A stretch of 64,000 nt of DNA from CAYPTB01 sp964413535. Lineage in GTDB: Bacteria; Planctomycetota; UBA1135; GCA-002686595. The stretch covers positions 66,601 to 130,600 of the forward strand of contig CAYPTB010000009.1 of assembly GCA_964413535.1 (NCBI GenBank). The letters are read 5' to 3'. Positions 53,067 through 62,648 of the stretch are shown here, in pieces. The position numbers and the translations under genes were made by a program. The notes under the pieces were generated by a model. That model worked only from the letters and a program-made list of their open reading frames with translations, was not told the DNA's origin and did not search any database. Position 1 is the stretch's first letter. Each line of letters opens with the position of its first letter.

Positions 53067-53554
53067 CGGCACTCAGGCTAGGGAGCGGACTTGGGTTGGG
53101 GGCCCCCAGCTCCGATCATCCGCGGCGGTCCTGGCCGGCGGGGCAGGAAAACCGGCGGGGAGAGCGCGTTCGAGGGCTCAGAAAGGGCTCGAGGAGGTCG
53201 TCGCGAGCCGACCCTCTCGAACCGGGAGGCATCACCTCGGCGGAACGAGCTTTCGGGCGCGACTCCCGTCGGGCTGCGAAGCTCCTTCGAGGAGCGGCCT
53301 TCGAATCAGCGCGCGCGCGCCACCAGGACGCTCCCCAAGACCGTGCGCACCGCCCACGCTCGCGGGCCCGATGCCCCATCGAGAGGCATTCGGGCCCGGA
53401 ACACGCGCTGCGGGCTGTGCCGCGCGCGTCGTGGACATGCGCTGTCGCACAATGCAAACTGTACGTGCGTCGATCGCCATCCCGTCGCGGAACTCCGGCT
53501 CGTCCCATCGCAGTCGCCGCCGACTGGGAACGTCAGTTGCGAACGCGCGGGAAC
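53067..53554. other. divergent intergenic region with a hairpin
   Basis: No credible gene lies in these 488 bp, which separate the minus-strand operon from the plus-strand hemerythrin/trehalose genes and must hold both promoters. A hairpin with 13-bp arms and one bulge (53363-53375 with 53385-53398) is the clearest structure. No T run follows it on either strand, so a regulatory or leader role is more likely than termination. Confidence 0.5.
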
Positions 53555-54085
53555 ATGATGGAGATGGAGCTCGCTGGCGAACCCGACCCACCGGCGCTCG
53601 CGGCGTGCGCTCCGTCCCCCGAGCTCGACGTCGGGATCTTCCGGAGACTGCGCGAGGACCACGCCGTCCTCGCCTTGCTGATCGAACGCGTACTCGAGTC
53701 CCCCGAGGGGTCGCCCGTGCGCAGCGAGCTCGGTCCGCTGATCCGGAGCGAGTGGCTCAGCTACGCCAAGGCCGTGGACGAGGTCTTCCATCGCGCCTTG
53801 CGCGAACGGACCGAAACCAGGGTCTCCGATCTCCTGCGGGTCGCCGACGCGACCCACGCGACCATCGACGCGCTCATCGAGCGGCTGAACGAGAACCAGC
53901 CGCCCGCTCCGGGCTGGACGGCGGTCTTCGAGGAGCTGGCACGAGTCGTCGAGCGGCACGTGGCCTGGGTGGAGCGCGAGCTCCTGTCGTACGCGCGCGC
54001 CAGGCTGACCGACGATCGCGTAGCCGTGTTGAGCGCCGACTTCGACCGCGTGAAAGCGAGGGAGCTCCAGCGCCTGGGCGCCTAG
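53555..54085 (+). CDS. hemerythrin (HHE)-like domain protein
   Basis: This 176-aa helical protein has the spaced His/Glu pattern of a hemerythrin-like four-helix bundle: H36 in REDHAVLALLIERV, H79 in VDEVFHRAL, H101 in ATHATIDALIER and H135 in VERHVAWVERELL, with Glu residues in register. Such domains bind a di-iron site and sense or store oxygen or NO, or regulate stress responses. ATG 53555 is used (53558 and 53564 are close alternatives). It lies 19 bp before otsA, suggesting co-transcription with the trehalose genes, in keeping with a stress link. Confidence 0.8.
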   Translation: MMEMELAGEPDPPALAACAPSPELDVGIFRRLREDHAVLALLIERVLESPEGSPVRSELGPLIRSEWLSYAKAVDEVFHRALRERTETRVSDLLRVADATHATIDALIERLNENQPPAPGWTAVFEELARVVERHVAWVERELLSYARARLTDDRVAVLSADFDRVKARELQRLGA

Positions 54086-54104
54086 CCGTTCGTTCGCGAC
54101 CCAG

Positions 54105-55472
54105 ATGAACGACCGAGGGAACTTCTTGGTCGTGGCCAACCGCTTGCCGGTGAATCTCACCGAGCAGGGCTGGGTCACGAGCCCCGGCGGACTCGTTTCC
54201 GCCCTACTGCCCGTCTTGCGGGACCACGACGGGATCTGGATCGGGTGGGCTGGAATGGAGGGCGAGCCGCCCGGGCCCTTCGCGATCGAAGGCGTGTCGA
54301 ACATCGGCGTCGAGCTGACGGCCGAGGACCTCGAGGCCTACTACGAAGGCTTCTCCAATCGCACGCTTTGGCCGCTCTACCACGACGCCGTGCGCACTCC
54401 CGTGTTCGAACGCTCGTGGTGGCAGTCCTACGTGGTCGTGAACCGCCGCTTCGCGGAGGCTTCGGCGGCCCACGCAGCAGAGGGCGCGACGGTGTGGGTG
54501 CAGGACTACCATCTGCACTTGGTGCCGCGCATGCTGCGCGAGCTACGCCCGGACTTGCGCATCGGGTTCTTCCTGCACGTTCCCTTCCCGCCGCAAGAGC
54601 TCTTCGCGCGGCTGCCCTGGCGCAAGCAGATCCTCGTTGGCACGCTCGGAGCGGACGTCGCCGGTTTCCAGACCAACGTGGGCGCGCAGAACTTCCAGCG
54701 GCTGTGCAAGCGCTTTTTGGGAGCCTCCACCGAGGGCGAGCGCGTCGAGCTCTCCGACCACAGGACGACCGCTGCCGCGTTCCCCATCTCGATCGACTTC
54801 GAGCGCTTCGACCGTCTCGCGCGCTCGGCAGAGATCATCGCGTCTGCGAGCGAGCTGCGCACGGACCTCGGTGGCCGGCGCATCCTGCTCGGTGTCGATC
54901 GACTCGACTACACGAAGGGCATCGACCAGCGCCTGCGCGCCTACGCGGAGCTCCTCGACGGCGGGCGCGTCTCCGCGAGCGAGTGCGTGCTCGTCCAGGT
55001 GGCGGTGCCGAGCCGCGAGCAGGTCCGGGAGTACGAGGTTCAGCGCGAGATCGTCGAGCGCCTCGTGGGTGGTATCAACGGCAAGCACGCCACGTTCGCG
55101 GGCGTCGCGGTGCACTACATCCACCGCGACCTGGCCACCGAGGAGCTCGTACCGCTCTACGTCGCCGCCGACGTCATGCTCGTGACGCCGTTGCGCGACG
55201 GCATGAACCTGGTCGCCAAGGAATTCGTCGCTGCGCGCACGAAGGACGACGGCGTGCTCGTGCTCTCCGAGTTCGCCGGGGCCGCGTTCGAGCTACGCCA
55301 GGCGCTGATGATCAATCCCTTCGACGTCGAGGGCCTGGCGGAACGCATCCACGAGGCGCTGAACCTGCACAAGGTCGAAATCCGCCGGCGCATGCGTTCG
55401 CTGCGCGCTCGCGTGCGCACCCACGACGTGCACGGTTGGGCCAAGAATTTCCTGGGAGTGCTGTGCACGTAG
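54105..55472 (+). CDS. otsA: alpha,alpha-trehalose-phosphate synthase (GT20)
   Basis: This 455-aa protein matches OtsA along its length. It makes trehalose 6-phosphate from a nucleotide-activated glucose and glucose 6-phosphate. Signatures include VVANRLPVNL at the start with SPGGLVSAL, WVQDYHLHLVP, GFFLHVPFPP, RLDYTKGIDQRL, and TPLRDGMNLVAKEFVAA with LSEFAGAA near the end. No key residue appears missing. It starts 19 bp after the hemerythrin-like gene and its last codons overlap the next gene by 10 bp, in a different frame, which couples synthase and phosphatase production. Confidence 0.96.
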   Translation: MNDRGNFLVVANRLPVNLTEQGWVTSPGGLVSALLPVLRDHDGIWIGWAGMEGEPPGPFAIEGVSNIGVELTAEDLEAYYEGFSNRTLWPLYHDAVRTPVFERSWWQSYVVVNRRFAEASAAHAAEGATVWVQDYHLHLVPRMLRELRPDLRIGFFLHVPFPPQELFARLPWRKQILVGTLGADVAGFQTNVGAQNFQRLCKRFLGASTEGERVELSDHRTTAAAFPISIDFERFDRLARSAEIIASASELRTDLGGRRILLGVDRLDYTKGIDQRLRAYAELLDGGRVSASECVLVQVAVPSREQVREYEVQREIVERLVGGINGKHATFAGVAVHYIHRDLATEELVPLYVAADVMLVTPLRDGMNLVAKEFVAARTKDDGVLVLSEFAGAAFELRQALMINPFDVEGLAERIHEALNLHKVEIRRRMRSLRARVRTHDVHGWAKNFLGVLCT

Positions 55473-58006
55473 CCTTCGACCGCCTCTTGCAACACGTGGC
55501 CCGCGCGCCGGTCCTGCTGGTTGCAAGCGACTACGACGGCACCCTCGCGGCGCTCGTCGACGATCCCGCCCTGGCCGGTCCGCACCGCGAGTCGATCGTG
55601 GCGCTGGAGCGACTGGCGGCGCTGCCGCGCACCTCCGTCGCCGTCGTCTCCGGCCGATCGCTCGCCGACCTCGCGCGACTCTCCGGCCTGTCGTCGACGG
55701 TGCACATGGTGGGCAGCCACGGCAGGGAGTTCGACTCGAGCTTCGCGAGCAGCATCGCGCCCGAGCTGCTCGCGTTGCGCGACGAGCTCGAGCGACAGGT
55801 CGCGGCGATCGTCGCCGGCGCGCCCGGCACGCTGCTCGAGCGGAAGCCCGCGAGCGTCGCCTTCCACTACCGCAACGCCGCGCCGGCGGTTGCCGAGCGC
55901 GCGCTGGCCGAGGTCCGAGCCGCCCCCGCCGCTCATCCCGAAGTGCACGTGAAGCACGGCAAGCAGGTGGTCGAGTTGGCCCTCGTGGCGACCGACAAGG
56001 GCGTGGCGCTCGAACGCTTGCGCGCGCAAGTGGGCGCGACGGCGACCCTCTTCATCGGCGACGACATCACCGACGAGGACGCCTTCGCCACGTTGCGCGG
56101 ACCCGACTTGGCGGTGAAGGTCGGCCCGGGCGATTCCATCGCGCCGCACCGCGTGGAGAGCCCCGAGCAGGTCGCCTTCCTGCTCGCTCGCCTGTGCGAG
56201 CTGCGAACGGACTGGATCTGCGGCGGCGACGCGGTCGAGATCGAGCACCACTCGCTCCTGTCCGATCAGCGTACGCTCGCGCTCGTCACACCCGCCGCGC
56301 GCGTCACCTGGCTGTGCCTGCCGCGGGTGGACTCGACGCCCATCTTCGCCGAACTCCTCGGCGGTCCGGCGGCCGGCTACTTCGCCGTCGGTCCCGCCGA
56401 AGACATCGCCCCCATCGGGCAGCGCTACTCGCGGGACTCGCTCGTGCTCGAGACCTCCTGGCCGAGTCTGACGGTCGTCGACCTGCTCGATTGCAGCGGC
56501 GGGCGCTTCGCGCGCAGTCCCGGCCGTGCCGACCTCGTGCGCATCGTCCGCGGTCGCGGCCGCGTCCGCGTGGAGTTCGCGCCCATGCTCGACTACGGCC
56601 GAATGCCGGTCGACCTCGCGGCCGAGCCCGACGGTCTGCGCATCCTGGGCGGGCCCGATCCATTGGTCCTGCGCGCCCCCGGGCTCGACTGGAGGATCGC
56701 GCGCGAGGCCAGGCAGACCGTCGCGCGCGCCGAGACCGACCTCGGAGCGGAGGGCGAGCTCGTGCTCGAGTTGCGTTACGGCACCGCCGACCTCGGACCG
56801 GGGCGCCGACCGGCGTCCGAGCGCGAATCGGACACGCGCGCATACTGGCGGCACTGGGCGCGCCGCCTGCGAGTCCCGCCGATCGCGAGCGACGCCGTGC
56901 GCCGGAGTGCGCTCGTGCTGAAGGCCCTCTGCCACGGCCCGACGGGGGCCATCCTGGCCGCGGGCACGACGAGCCTGCCCGAGCACGTGGGCGGCGTGCG
57001 CAACTGGGACTACCGCTTTTGCTGGCCGCGCGACGCCTCCCTCGCCGCCGCCGCGCTCGTGCGGCTGGAGAGCACCGACGAAGCGATGGCGTTCCTCGAC
57101 TGGCTGCTCGGCGTGTGCGCGACGTTGCCCTCGTCGTCGCGTCTGAGACCTCTGTACACGGTCGACCGCGGGATGGTCCACGACGAGGCCGAGATCGGCG
57201 AGCTCTCGGGCTACCGCGGCAGTCGCCCCGTGCGCGTCGGCAACACCGCGGTGCACCAGGTGCAGCTCGACGTCTTCGGGCCGATCGTCGAGCTCGTCCA
57301 CCGCCTGTTCGAGTTCGATGCCCCGCTGTCGAGCGAGCACTGGAAGATGGTCGAGGGCATGGCCGCCGCCGTCGTCGAGCGCTGGCGCGAGCCCGACCAC
57401 GGCATCTGGGAGGAGCGCCTGGTGCCGCGTCACCACGTCTACTCGAAGATCATGGGCTGGCTCACGCTCGATCGCGCCGCGCGGCTCGCACGCGCTCTGC
57501 GCGGACGAGCTCGCGAAGACTGGGAAGCGGTGCGCGATACGATTCGCGAGGACGTGCTCACGCACGGCTACGACGAGAAGCGGGGCTGCTTCACCGGCGC
57601 CTACGGTGGGGACTACGTCGACGCATCCGCGCTGCACGTCGGATTGTCGGGCCTGCTCGCGCCGGACGACCCGCGCTTCACGCGCACGGTCGAAGCCGTC
57701 GAGACCGAGCTGCGCGACGGTCCCACCGTCTACCGCTACCTCGTCGACGACGGTCTCCCCGGGCACGAGGGCGGGTTCCACCTGTGCGCAGGTTGGCTCG
57801 TGGAGGCCTATCGGCTCGTCGGCCGGCGCGACGACGCCTTTGCGCTCTTCGAGGCTTGGACCGAGCTCGCCGGTCCGACGGGCCTCTTGTCCGAGCAGTA
57901 CGACGCCGAGACCGGGCTGGCCCTCGGCAACCACCCCCAGGCCTACTCGCACACGGCGCTGATCGAGAACGCCTGCAGCTTGGCGGAGAGCGAAGCGTCG
58001 CCGTGA
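55463..58006 (+). CDS. trehalose-phosphatase fused to a GH15 glucosidase/trehalase domain
   Basis: This 847-aa protein starts at GTG 55463 inside the end of otsA. Its N-terminal quarter (about 1-245) is a HAD-type OtsB phosphatase with the DYDGTLAAL motif (D23, D25), a SGRSLADL segment and FIGDDITDEDAF. Residues about 255-847 form a GH15-type (alpha/alpha)6 domain with NWDYRFCWPRD (about 520), GELSGYRGSRPVRVGN, and EERLVPRHHVYSKIMGW. OtsB dephosphorylates trehalose 6-phosphate; GH15 enzymes include trehalases and glucoamylases. A single polypeptide that both finishes and could break down trehalose is notable; the direction of control is unclear. The upstream in-frame extension is a shadow of otsA. 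Confidence 0.92.
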   Translation: MHVAFDRLLQHVARAPVLLVASDYDGTLAALVDDPALAGPHRESIVALERLAALPRTSVAVVSGRSLADLARLSGLSSTVHMVGSHGREFDSSFASSIAPELLALRDELERQVAAIVAGAPGTLLERKPASVAFHYRNAAPAVAERALAEVRAAPAAHPEVHVKHGKQVVELALVATDKGVALERLRAQVGATATLFIGDDITDEDAFATLRGPDLAVKVGPGDSIAPHRVESPEQVAFLLARLCELRTDWICGGDAVEIEHHSLLSDQRTLALVTPAARVTWLCLPRVDSTPIFAELLGGPAAGYFAVGPAEDIAPIGQRYSRDSLVLETSWPSLTVVDLLDCSGGRFARSPGRADLVRIVRGRGRVRVEFAPMLDYGRMPVDLAAEPDGLRILGGPDPLVLRAPGLDWRIAREARQTVARAETDLGAEGELVLELRYGTADLGPGRRPASERESDTRAYWRHWARRLRVPPIASDAVRRSALVLKALCHGPTGAILAAGTTSLPEHVGGVRNWDYRFCWPRDASLAAAALVRLESTDEAMAFLDWLLGVCATLPSSSRLRPLYTVDRGMVHDEAEIGELSGYRGSRPVRVGNTAVHQVQLDVFGPIVELVHRLFEFDAPLSSEHWKMVEGMAAAVVERWREPDHGIWEERLVPRHHVYSKIMGWLTLDRAARLARALRGRAREDWEAVRDTIREDVLTHGYDEKRGCFTGAYGGDYVDASALHVGLSGLLAPDDPRFTRTVEAVETELRDGPTVYRYLVDDGLPGHEGGFHLCAGWLVEAYRLVGRRDDAFALFEAWTELAGPTGLLSEQYDAETGLALGNHPQAYSHTALIENACSLAESEASP

Positions 58007-58194
58007 GCCGCGGCGTCCCCCGTCGCGGCGACCGGCACGGCGCGCTCGAGCGGGGACCCGGCGCAGCGGCCGGGTGCGGATAGCGCCTCCGCCCGGACCG
58101 AAGCCCGCCCAGCGCGCTACCATTGCCTGCGGGGCGCGCGCATTCCGGGGCACTCCGGCCGGATCTTCCTGCCCCGAGGAGTCCCACGAACGGG

Positions 58195-58794
58195 ATGGCC
58201 GACGACACGTCCGAACCCGATCCGCACCTGATCACCCAGGTCCTCGACCGGGTCAAACGCCACGAGCCCCAAGCCGCCGGAGAGCTGCTCCCGCTGGTCT
58301 ACAAGGAACTGCGGAGCCTGGCGCATGCGCGTCTCGCGCGCTTGGAACCGGGACAGACGCTGCAAGCCACCGCGCTGGTGCACGAGGCCTGGATTCGCAT
58401 CCTCGGCCACGGCGACCCGGGCTGGGAGTGCCGGGCGCACTTCTTCGGCGCCGCGGCCCAGGCGATGCGCAACATCCTGGTCGAGCAGAGTCGGCGCAAG
58501 GCGAGCCTCAAGCACGGCGGCGATCGGCGCCGCGTCGACGAGCTCGCCCTCGCCGACGTCGGCGTCACCGCGCCGGTCGAGAACCTGTTGATGCTGGACG
58601 AAGCACTGCGGCGCCTGGAGGAACGCGACCCGTTGAAGACGCGCTTGGTGGAGCTGCGCTTCTTCACCGGACTCTCGATGCCCGAGGTCGCCCAGGTGTT
58701 GGGTCTTCCCTTGACGCGCGTCGAGCGCGAGTGGCGCTTCACGCGCTCGTGGCTCCAGAGGCAGATGCAAGGTCCGTCGAATGGACCCGAATAG
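58195..58794 (+). CDS. ECF-type sigma factor linked to a Ser/Thr kinase
   Basis: This 199-aa protein has sigma region 2 (TLQATALVHEAWIRIL, about 56-72; AHFFGAAAQAMRNILVEQSRR) and region 4 (about 145-185; LVELRFFTGLSMPEVAQVLGL), in the style of the planctomycete/acidobacterial ECF group that pairs with Ser/Thr kinases rather than classical anti-sigma factors. ATG 58195 is preferred (GAGGAG about 13 nt upstream); the frame upstream to 58123 lacks sigma sequence. A TACCAT at 58118-58123 could be its -10 box. Its 3' end overlaps the kinase gene by 14 bp, so control by phosphorylation is likely but unproven. Confidence 0.9.
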   Translation: MADDTSEPDPHLITQVLDRVKRHEPQAAGELLPLVYKELRSLAHARLARLEPGQTLQATALVHEAWIRILGHGDPGWECRAHFFGAAAQAMRNILVEQSRRKASLKHGGDRRRVDELALADVGVTAPVENLLMLDEALRRLEERDPLKTRLVELRFFTGLSMPEVAQVLGLPLTRVEREWRFTRSWLQRQMQGPSNGPE

Positions 58795-61700
58795 AGCGAG
58801 GTCCCTGCGGGATCGCGAGCGCAGGCTCGAGGAGCTCTTCCAGCTCGCCGCGGACTTGCCGCAGAGCGAGCGCGCGGCGTTCTACGCGCGCCACTGTGGC
58901 GACGACATCGCCCTCGAGAGGGAGCTCGACGAGCTCCTGCGCCAGGACGACGAAGGCACCAAGGACTTCTTGCAGAGTCCGGTGATCGGCGCGCGCGAAA
59001 AGACGGGAACGAACGGTCACGCTCCCGGGGAGGCCCTCCCCGAACCCGGCTCGAGCTTCATGCCGGAACGCATCGGCCGCTATCTGATCCTCGAGCGCAT
59101 CGGCGAGGGAGGCATGGGCTCCGTCTACCTGGCCGAACAGGAGCATCCCGTTCGGCGGCGCGTCGCCCTGAAGATCGTGAAGCCGGGGATGGACACCGAG
59201 CGCGTGATCCAACGCTTCGAGCTGGAGCGTCAAGCCCTGGCCATGATGGATCACCCGTGCATCGCCCGCATCTTCGACGGCGGCGCCACGGCCGGCGGCA
59301 GACCGTACTTCGTCATGGAGTACGCGCCGGGGCTCCCGATCAGCCGCTTCTGCGACCGGGAGAACCTCGGTGTGAAGGAGCGTTTGCAGCTCTTCTGCCT
59401 CGTCTGCGAGGCGGTTCAACATGCCCACCAGAAGGGGATCATCCACCGGGACATCAAACCGACGAACGTGCTCGTCTCGCGGATCGACGGCCGCTCGAGC
59501 CCGAAGGTGATCGACTTCGGCATCGCGCGCGCGACCTCGGAGACCTTCGCGGAGCGCACACACAAGACGGGCGCGGCCGAGGTGGTCGGAACCTGCTACT
59601 ACATGAGTCCCGAGCAGGCCGATCCGAACGACGTGCACGTCGACACGCGGACGGACATCTACTCGCTGGGCGTGATGCTCTACGAGCTCCTGGCCGGAGT
59701 CCTGCCCATGGACTCCGCGGCGCTGCGCGGCAAGACGGCCCTCGAGGTGCAGGACATCCTGCGTCACACGGACCCCGTTCCGCCGAGCACGCGCGTGACC
59801 CGGCTCGGCGACACGACCGCGAAGGTCGCGCTGGACCGCAACCTCGATGCGCGCGGCCTCGCTTCGCGACTGTCGGGCGATCTGGACTGGATCACCTTGA
59901 AGGCGATGGAGAAGGATCCCGCGCGCCGTTATGCGACGGCTGCGGGTCTCGCCGCCGACGTGCGGCGTCATCTCGCGCACGAGCCCGTGCTGGCCGGTCC
60001 ACCGGACGTCGCCTACCGCCTCAGGAAGTTCGTCCGCCGCAATCGCGTAGCCGTCTCCTCGGGCGTGCTCGTGCTCCTCGCGCTCGTCGCGGGGATCATC
60101 GGAACGACGTGGGGAATGCTCGAATCCGCGCGCAAACGCGACCAGGCCCTCACGGCGCAGGCTCACGCGGAGGCCGCCGAACGGGACGCCGAGGAGAGTC
60201 GGCTCGAAGCCCTGCGTCAGCACGACGAAGCCGAACGGCAGCGCGCCGAAGCCGAGAAGCAGCGCGACGAGGCCCTGACCGCCAAGGCGATGGCCGAATC
60301 GGCGCGGAACGAAGCCGATCGCGAGCGCCAGGCTGCGGACGCGGCGCGCCAAGCGGAAGAAGTCCTGCGCGGCATCGCCGTGGTCGAAGCGCGCCATTCG
60401 AAGGCCGTGACCGAGTTCCTCGTGAACGCCCTCGCCCTCGCCGATCCCGAGGCCTCGTTGGACGCGCATCCCACGCTCGAGACGATGCTCCTGCGGGCCG
60501 GTGAGCGCGTCGAGACGACGTTCCAAGGCCTTCCCGAGGGCGAGGCGACCGTGCGCAAGGTGCTCGGGGAAGGGCTCCACTCGCTCGGCCTGCTCGATGC
60601 GGCCGAGGGACACCTGCGGCGCGCGCTCGACATCCAGCGCGGTCTCGAGGACGTTCCACCCGCGGAGCTCTACGCCACCATGGCGCGGCTCGCGCAGGTC
60701 TACGGAGAGTCCGACAGTCGGGACGCGTTCGCGCTGGCGCTGAGTGCGTCCGATCTCGCGATCGACATGATCGGCGAGCCGAACCCCGAGCTGAGCCGCA
60801 AGCTCGCCCACCTCGTGCGCGGCGTGATGTCGGTCGACGTGGAGCGCGCCGCGCGCTACTTCGAGGAAGTGCGGTCGATCGCGGGGCGCTCCCTCGCCCC
60901 GCGCGACCCCAAGTGGCTGCTCGTGGCCGACGTCCACGAGTTCCTGGGCCATCACCTGGGCTACCACTGGGGCTCTGAAGCCGGCATCGCCTACCTCGAC
61001 GAAGCCCTCGCGATCCGGCGCCGCGAGCTGCCGGCAGCGCACCCGAAGATCGCGCGCGCGCTCAACAAGCTCGTGACGGTGCAGAACCTCCTCGGACGAC
61101 ACGGGCGGTCGGAGGAGCTCGTGCGCGAGTCCATGGACATCTACTTGAACCTGCTGCCGCCCGGACACTGGCTCCTGGCGGAGACGCGCTCGCTGCTCGG
61201 CGAGTGCCTGAGCGGACAGGGCGAGTTCATCCAGGCCGAAGACCTGCTCGTGCCGAGCCACGACGAGCTCGTCTCGTCGCGCGGTCTCGTGAGTCGCGTC
61301 GGCATCGACTCGACCTATCGCCTCGTGCGCCACTACGAGGCCACCAACCGCCCGATGGAAGCGGACGTGCACCGCAAGGCACTCGCTCAGGCCCTCGCGT
61401 TCTCGCGCAACGCCCCGTTCAACTGGGGCAAGCAAGCCGCCGCGTTCGACGAGGGACACGCCGAGCTCGTGGAGGCTTGCGCGCGGCTCGACGCGATGAT
61501 GATGGAGGCGACGCGCGCACCCCGCACCGAGGAAGCCTTCCTGTGGAGGATGGCCGAAGCCCTGGATCGCGTGATCGAGCTGCGCCGCAAGCTCCTCCCC
61601 GACGACGACCCGCGCGCCGTGATCGTCGGACGCCTGCTCGCGGAGTACTGCCAGGTCGAGATCGGCCAGCCGCACGAGATCGACCGGCGCATGTGCGAGG

Positions 61701-62506
61701 AGATCCTGGGCGTGCTCGGGCCGCACAAGGAGCGCCTGGCGCAGCCGGTGGCGAGCGCGCTCATGCGCCTCGGCTTGATCGCGATGACGGGCGAGAACGA
61801 TCCCGTCCGCGCCGAGGAGTACTTCGGACAGGCGTGGGAGCTGCGCCGACGCACTTGGGGCCTCGAGGACGAGGAGACGCTGGAGAGCCAGCGCGAGCTC
61901 GTCCGAAGCCAGCTCGCGCAGCGGCACTTCGACGAGGCGTGCGACCAGCTCGCGCTGACCTGGGAGGAGTGCATGGTGCGCTTCGGACCGCGCCACCAAT
62001 CGACGACCTCCGTCTTGGCGAGCCTGGCCGAGGTCTACGGCGCCTGGAACCGACCGACGGCGCTCGAAACCTTCCTCGAGAAGCACTTGCGCATCTCCGT
62101 CGAGGACGAGACGAACGCGCACCGTCTCACCGTCGTCACCGACCTCGCCGTGCGCACGCCGGGCTTCAGCACGATCCTCTACGATCGCGCCCTCGCGGCG
62201 AGCCGGCGCGCGACCGAGTTGCACCCGAGCCACAGCCTCCACACGGCCACGACGGGCAAGGCGCTCTACCGCCTCGGACGCTACGCCGAGGCCGTGAGCG
62301 CGATCCAGGCCTCGATCGACCTGTCGCAGGGCCGGTACGGCGACGACTGGATCTTCCTCGCGATGTGCCACCACGCGCTCGGCGACGCGGCGGCCGTGGA
62401 CGCGGACCTCGAGCGCCTCGACGCGATCCTCGCGAGCCACCCGCACCCCGGCGACCTCGCGCGCTACCTCGCCGAGCTCGAAGCGCTCCTGCCGAGCCGC
62501 CGCTAG
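58781..62506 (+). CDS. transmembrane Ser/Thr kinase with TPR-type exported tail
   Basis: This 1241-aa protein has an N-terminal helical segment (about 10-55), then a kinase domain: GEGGMG (108-113), K131, HRDIKPTN (D224), DFG (D245) and SPEQ. A membrane segment at about 427-446 is followed by a coiled, Ala/Glu/Gln-rich stretch (about 450-530). The exported half (about 560-1240) is built of TPR-like helical repeats. This is the planctomycete-type receptor kinase layout. The start overlaps the sigma gene end by 14 bp, implying coupled translation, and the kinase may phosphorylate the sigma factor or sense an envelope signal. The next gene, an exported TPR protein, starts 142 bp downstream. Confidence 0.92.
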   Translation: MDPNRARSLRDRERRLEELFQLAADLPQSERAAFYARHCGDDIALERELDELLRQDDEGTKDFLQSPVIGAREKTGTNGHAPGEALPEPGSSFMPERIGRYLILERIGEGGMGSVYLAEQEHPVRRRVALKIVKPGMDTERVIQRFELERQALAMMDHPCIARIFDGGATAGGRPYFVMEYAPGLPISRFCDRENLGVKERLQLFCLVCEAVQHAHQKGIIHRDIKPTNVLVSRIDGRSSPKVIDFGIARATSETFAERTHKTGAAEVVGTCYYMSPEQADPNDVHVDTRTDIYSLGVMLYELLAGVLPMDSAALRGKTALEVQDILRHTDPVPPSTRVTRLGDTTAKVALDRNLDARGLASRLSGDLDWITLKAMEKDPARRYATAAGLAADVRRHLAHEPVLAGPPDVAYRLRKFVRRNRVAVSSGVLVLLALVAGIIGTTWGMLESARKRDQALTAQAHAEAAERDAEESRLEALRQHDEAERQRAEAEKQRDEALTAKAMAESARNEADRERQAADAARQAEEVLRGIAVVEARHSKAVTEFLVNALALADPEASLDAHPTLETMLLRAGERVETTFQGLPEGEATVRKVLGEGLHSLGLLDAAEGHLRRALDIQRGLEDVPPAELYATMARLAQVYGESDSRDAFALALSASDLAIDMIGEPNPELSRKLAHLVRGVMSVDVERAARYFEEVRSIAGRSLAPRDPKWLLVADVHEFLGHHLGYHWGSEAGIAYLDEALAIRRRELPAAHPKIARALNKLVTVQNLLGRHGRSEELVRESMDIYLNLLPPGHWLLAETRSLLGECLSGQGEFIQAEDLLVPSHDELVSSRGLVSRVGIDSTYRLVRHYEATNRPMEADVHRKALAQALAFSRNAPFNWGKQAAAFDEGHAELVEACARLDAMMMEATRAPRTEEAFLWRMAEALDRVIELRRKLLPDDDPRAVIVGRLLAEYCQVEIGQPHEIDRRMCEEILGVLGPHKERLAQPVASALMRLGLIAMTGENDPVRAEEYFGQAWELRRRTWGLEDEETLESQRELVRSQLAQRHFDEACDQLALTWEECMVRFGPRHQSTTSVLASLAEVYGAWNRPTALETFLEKHLRISVEDETNAHRLTVVTDLAVRTPGFSTILYDRALAASRRATELHPSHSLHTATTGKALYRLGRYAEAVSAIQASIDLSQGRYGDDWIFLAMCHHALGDAAAVDADLERLDAILASHPHPGDLARYLAELEALLPSRR

Positions 62507-62648
62507 CCCTGAGGACTCGCCGGGTGCTGCGTGCGCAACGCTGCGGGCGTCCCCTGCTCGGACGGTGCACCGCGTCGTCCGCGAGCGCCTACTCGACCAG
62601 TGTCGTGCGACCCTGGCGCGGATTCGTCGGCGCACCTATCGTCACTGC

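Noticed and set aside
58051..58075. Seven-bp hairpin after the trehalose fusion gene as a terminator
   Set aside because: The stem is short and no T run follows on the plus strand, so it is not better than chance in this GC-rich sequence.
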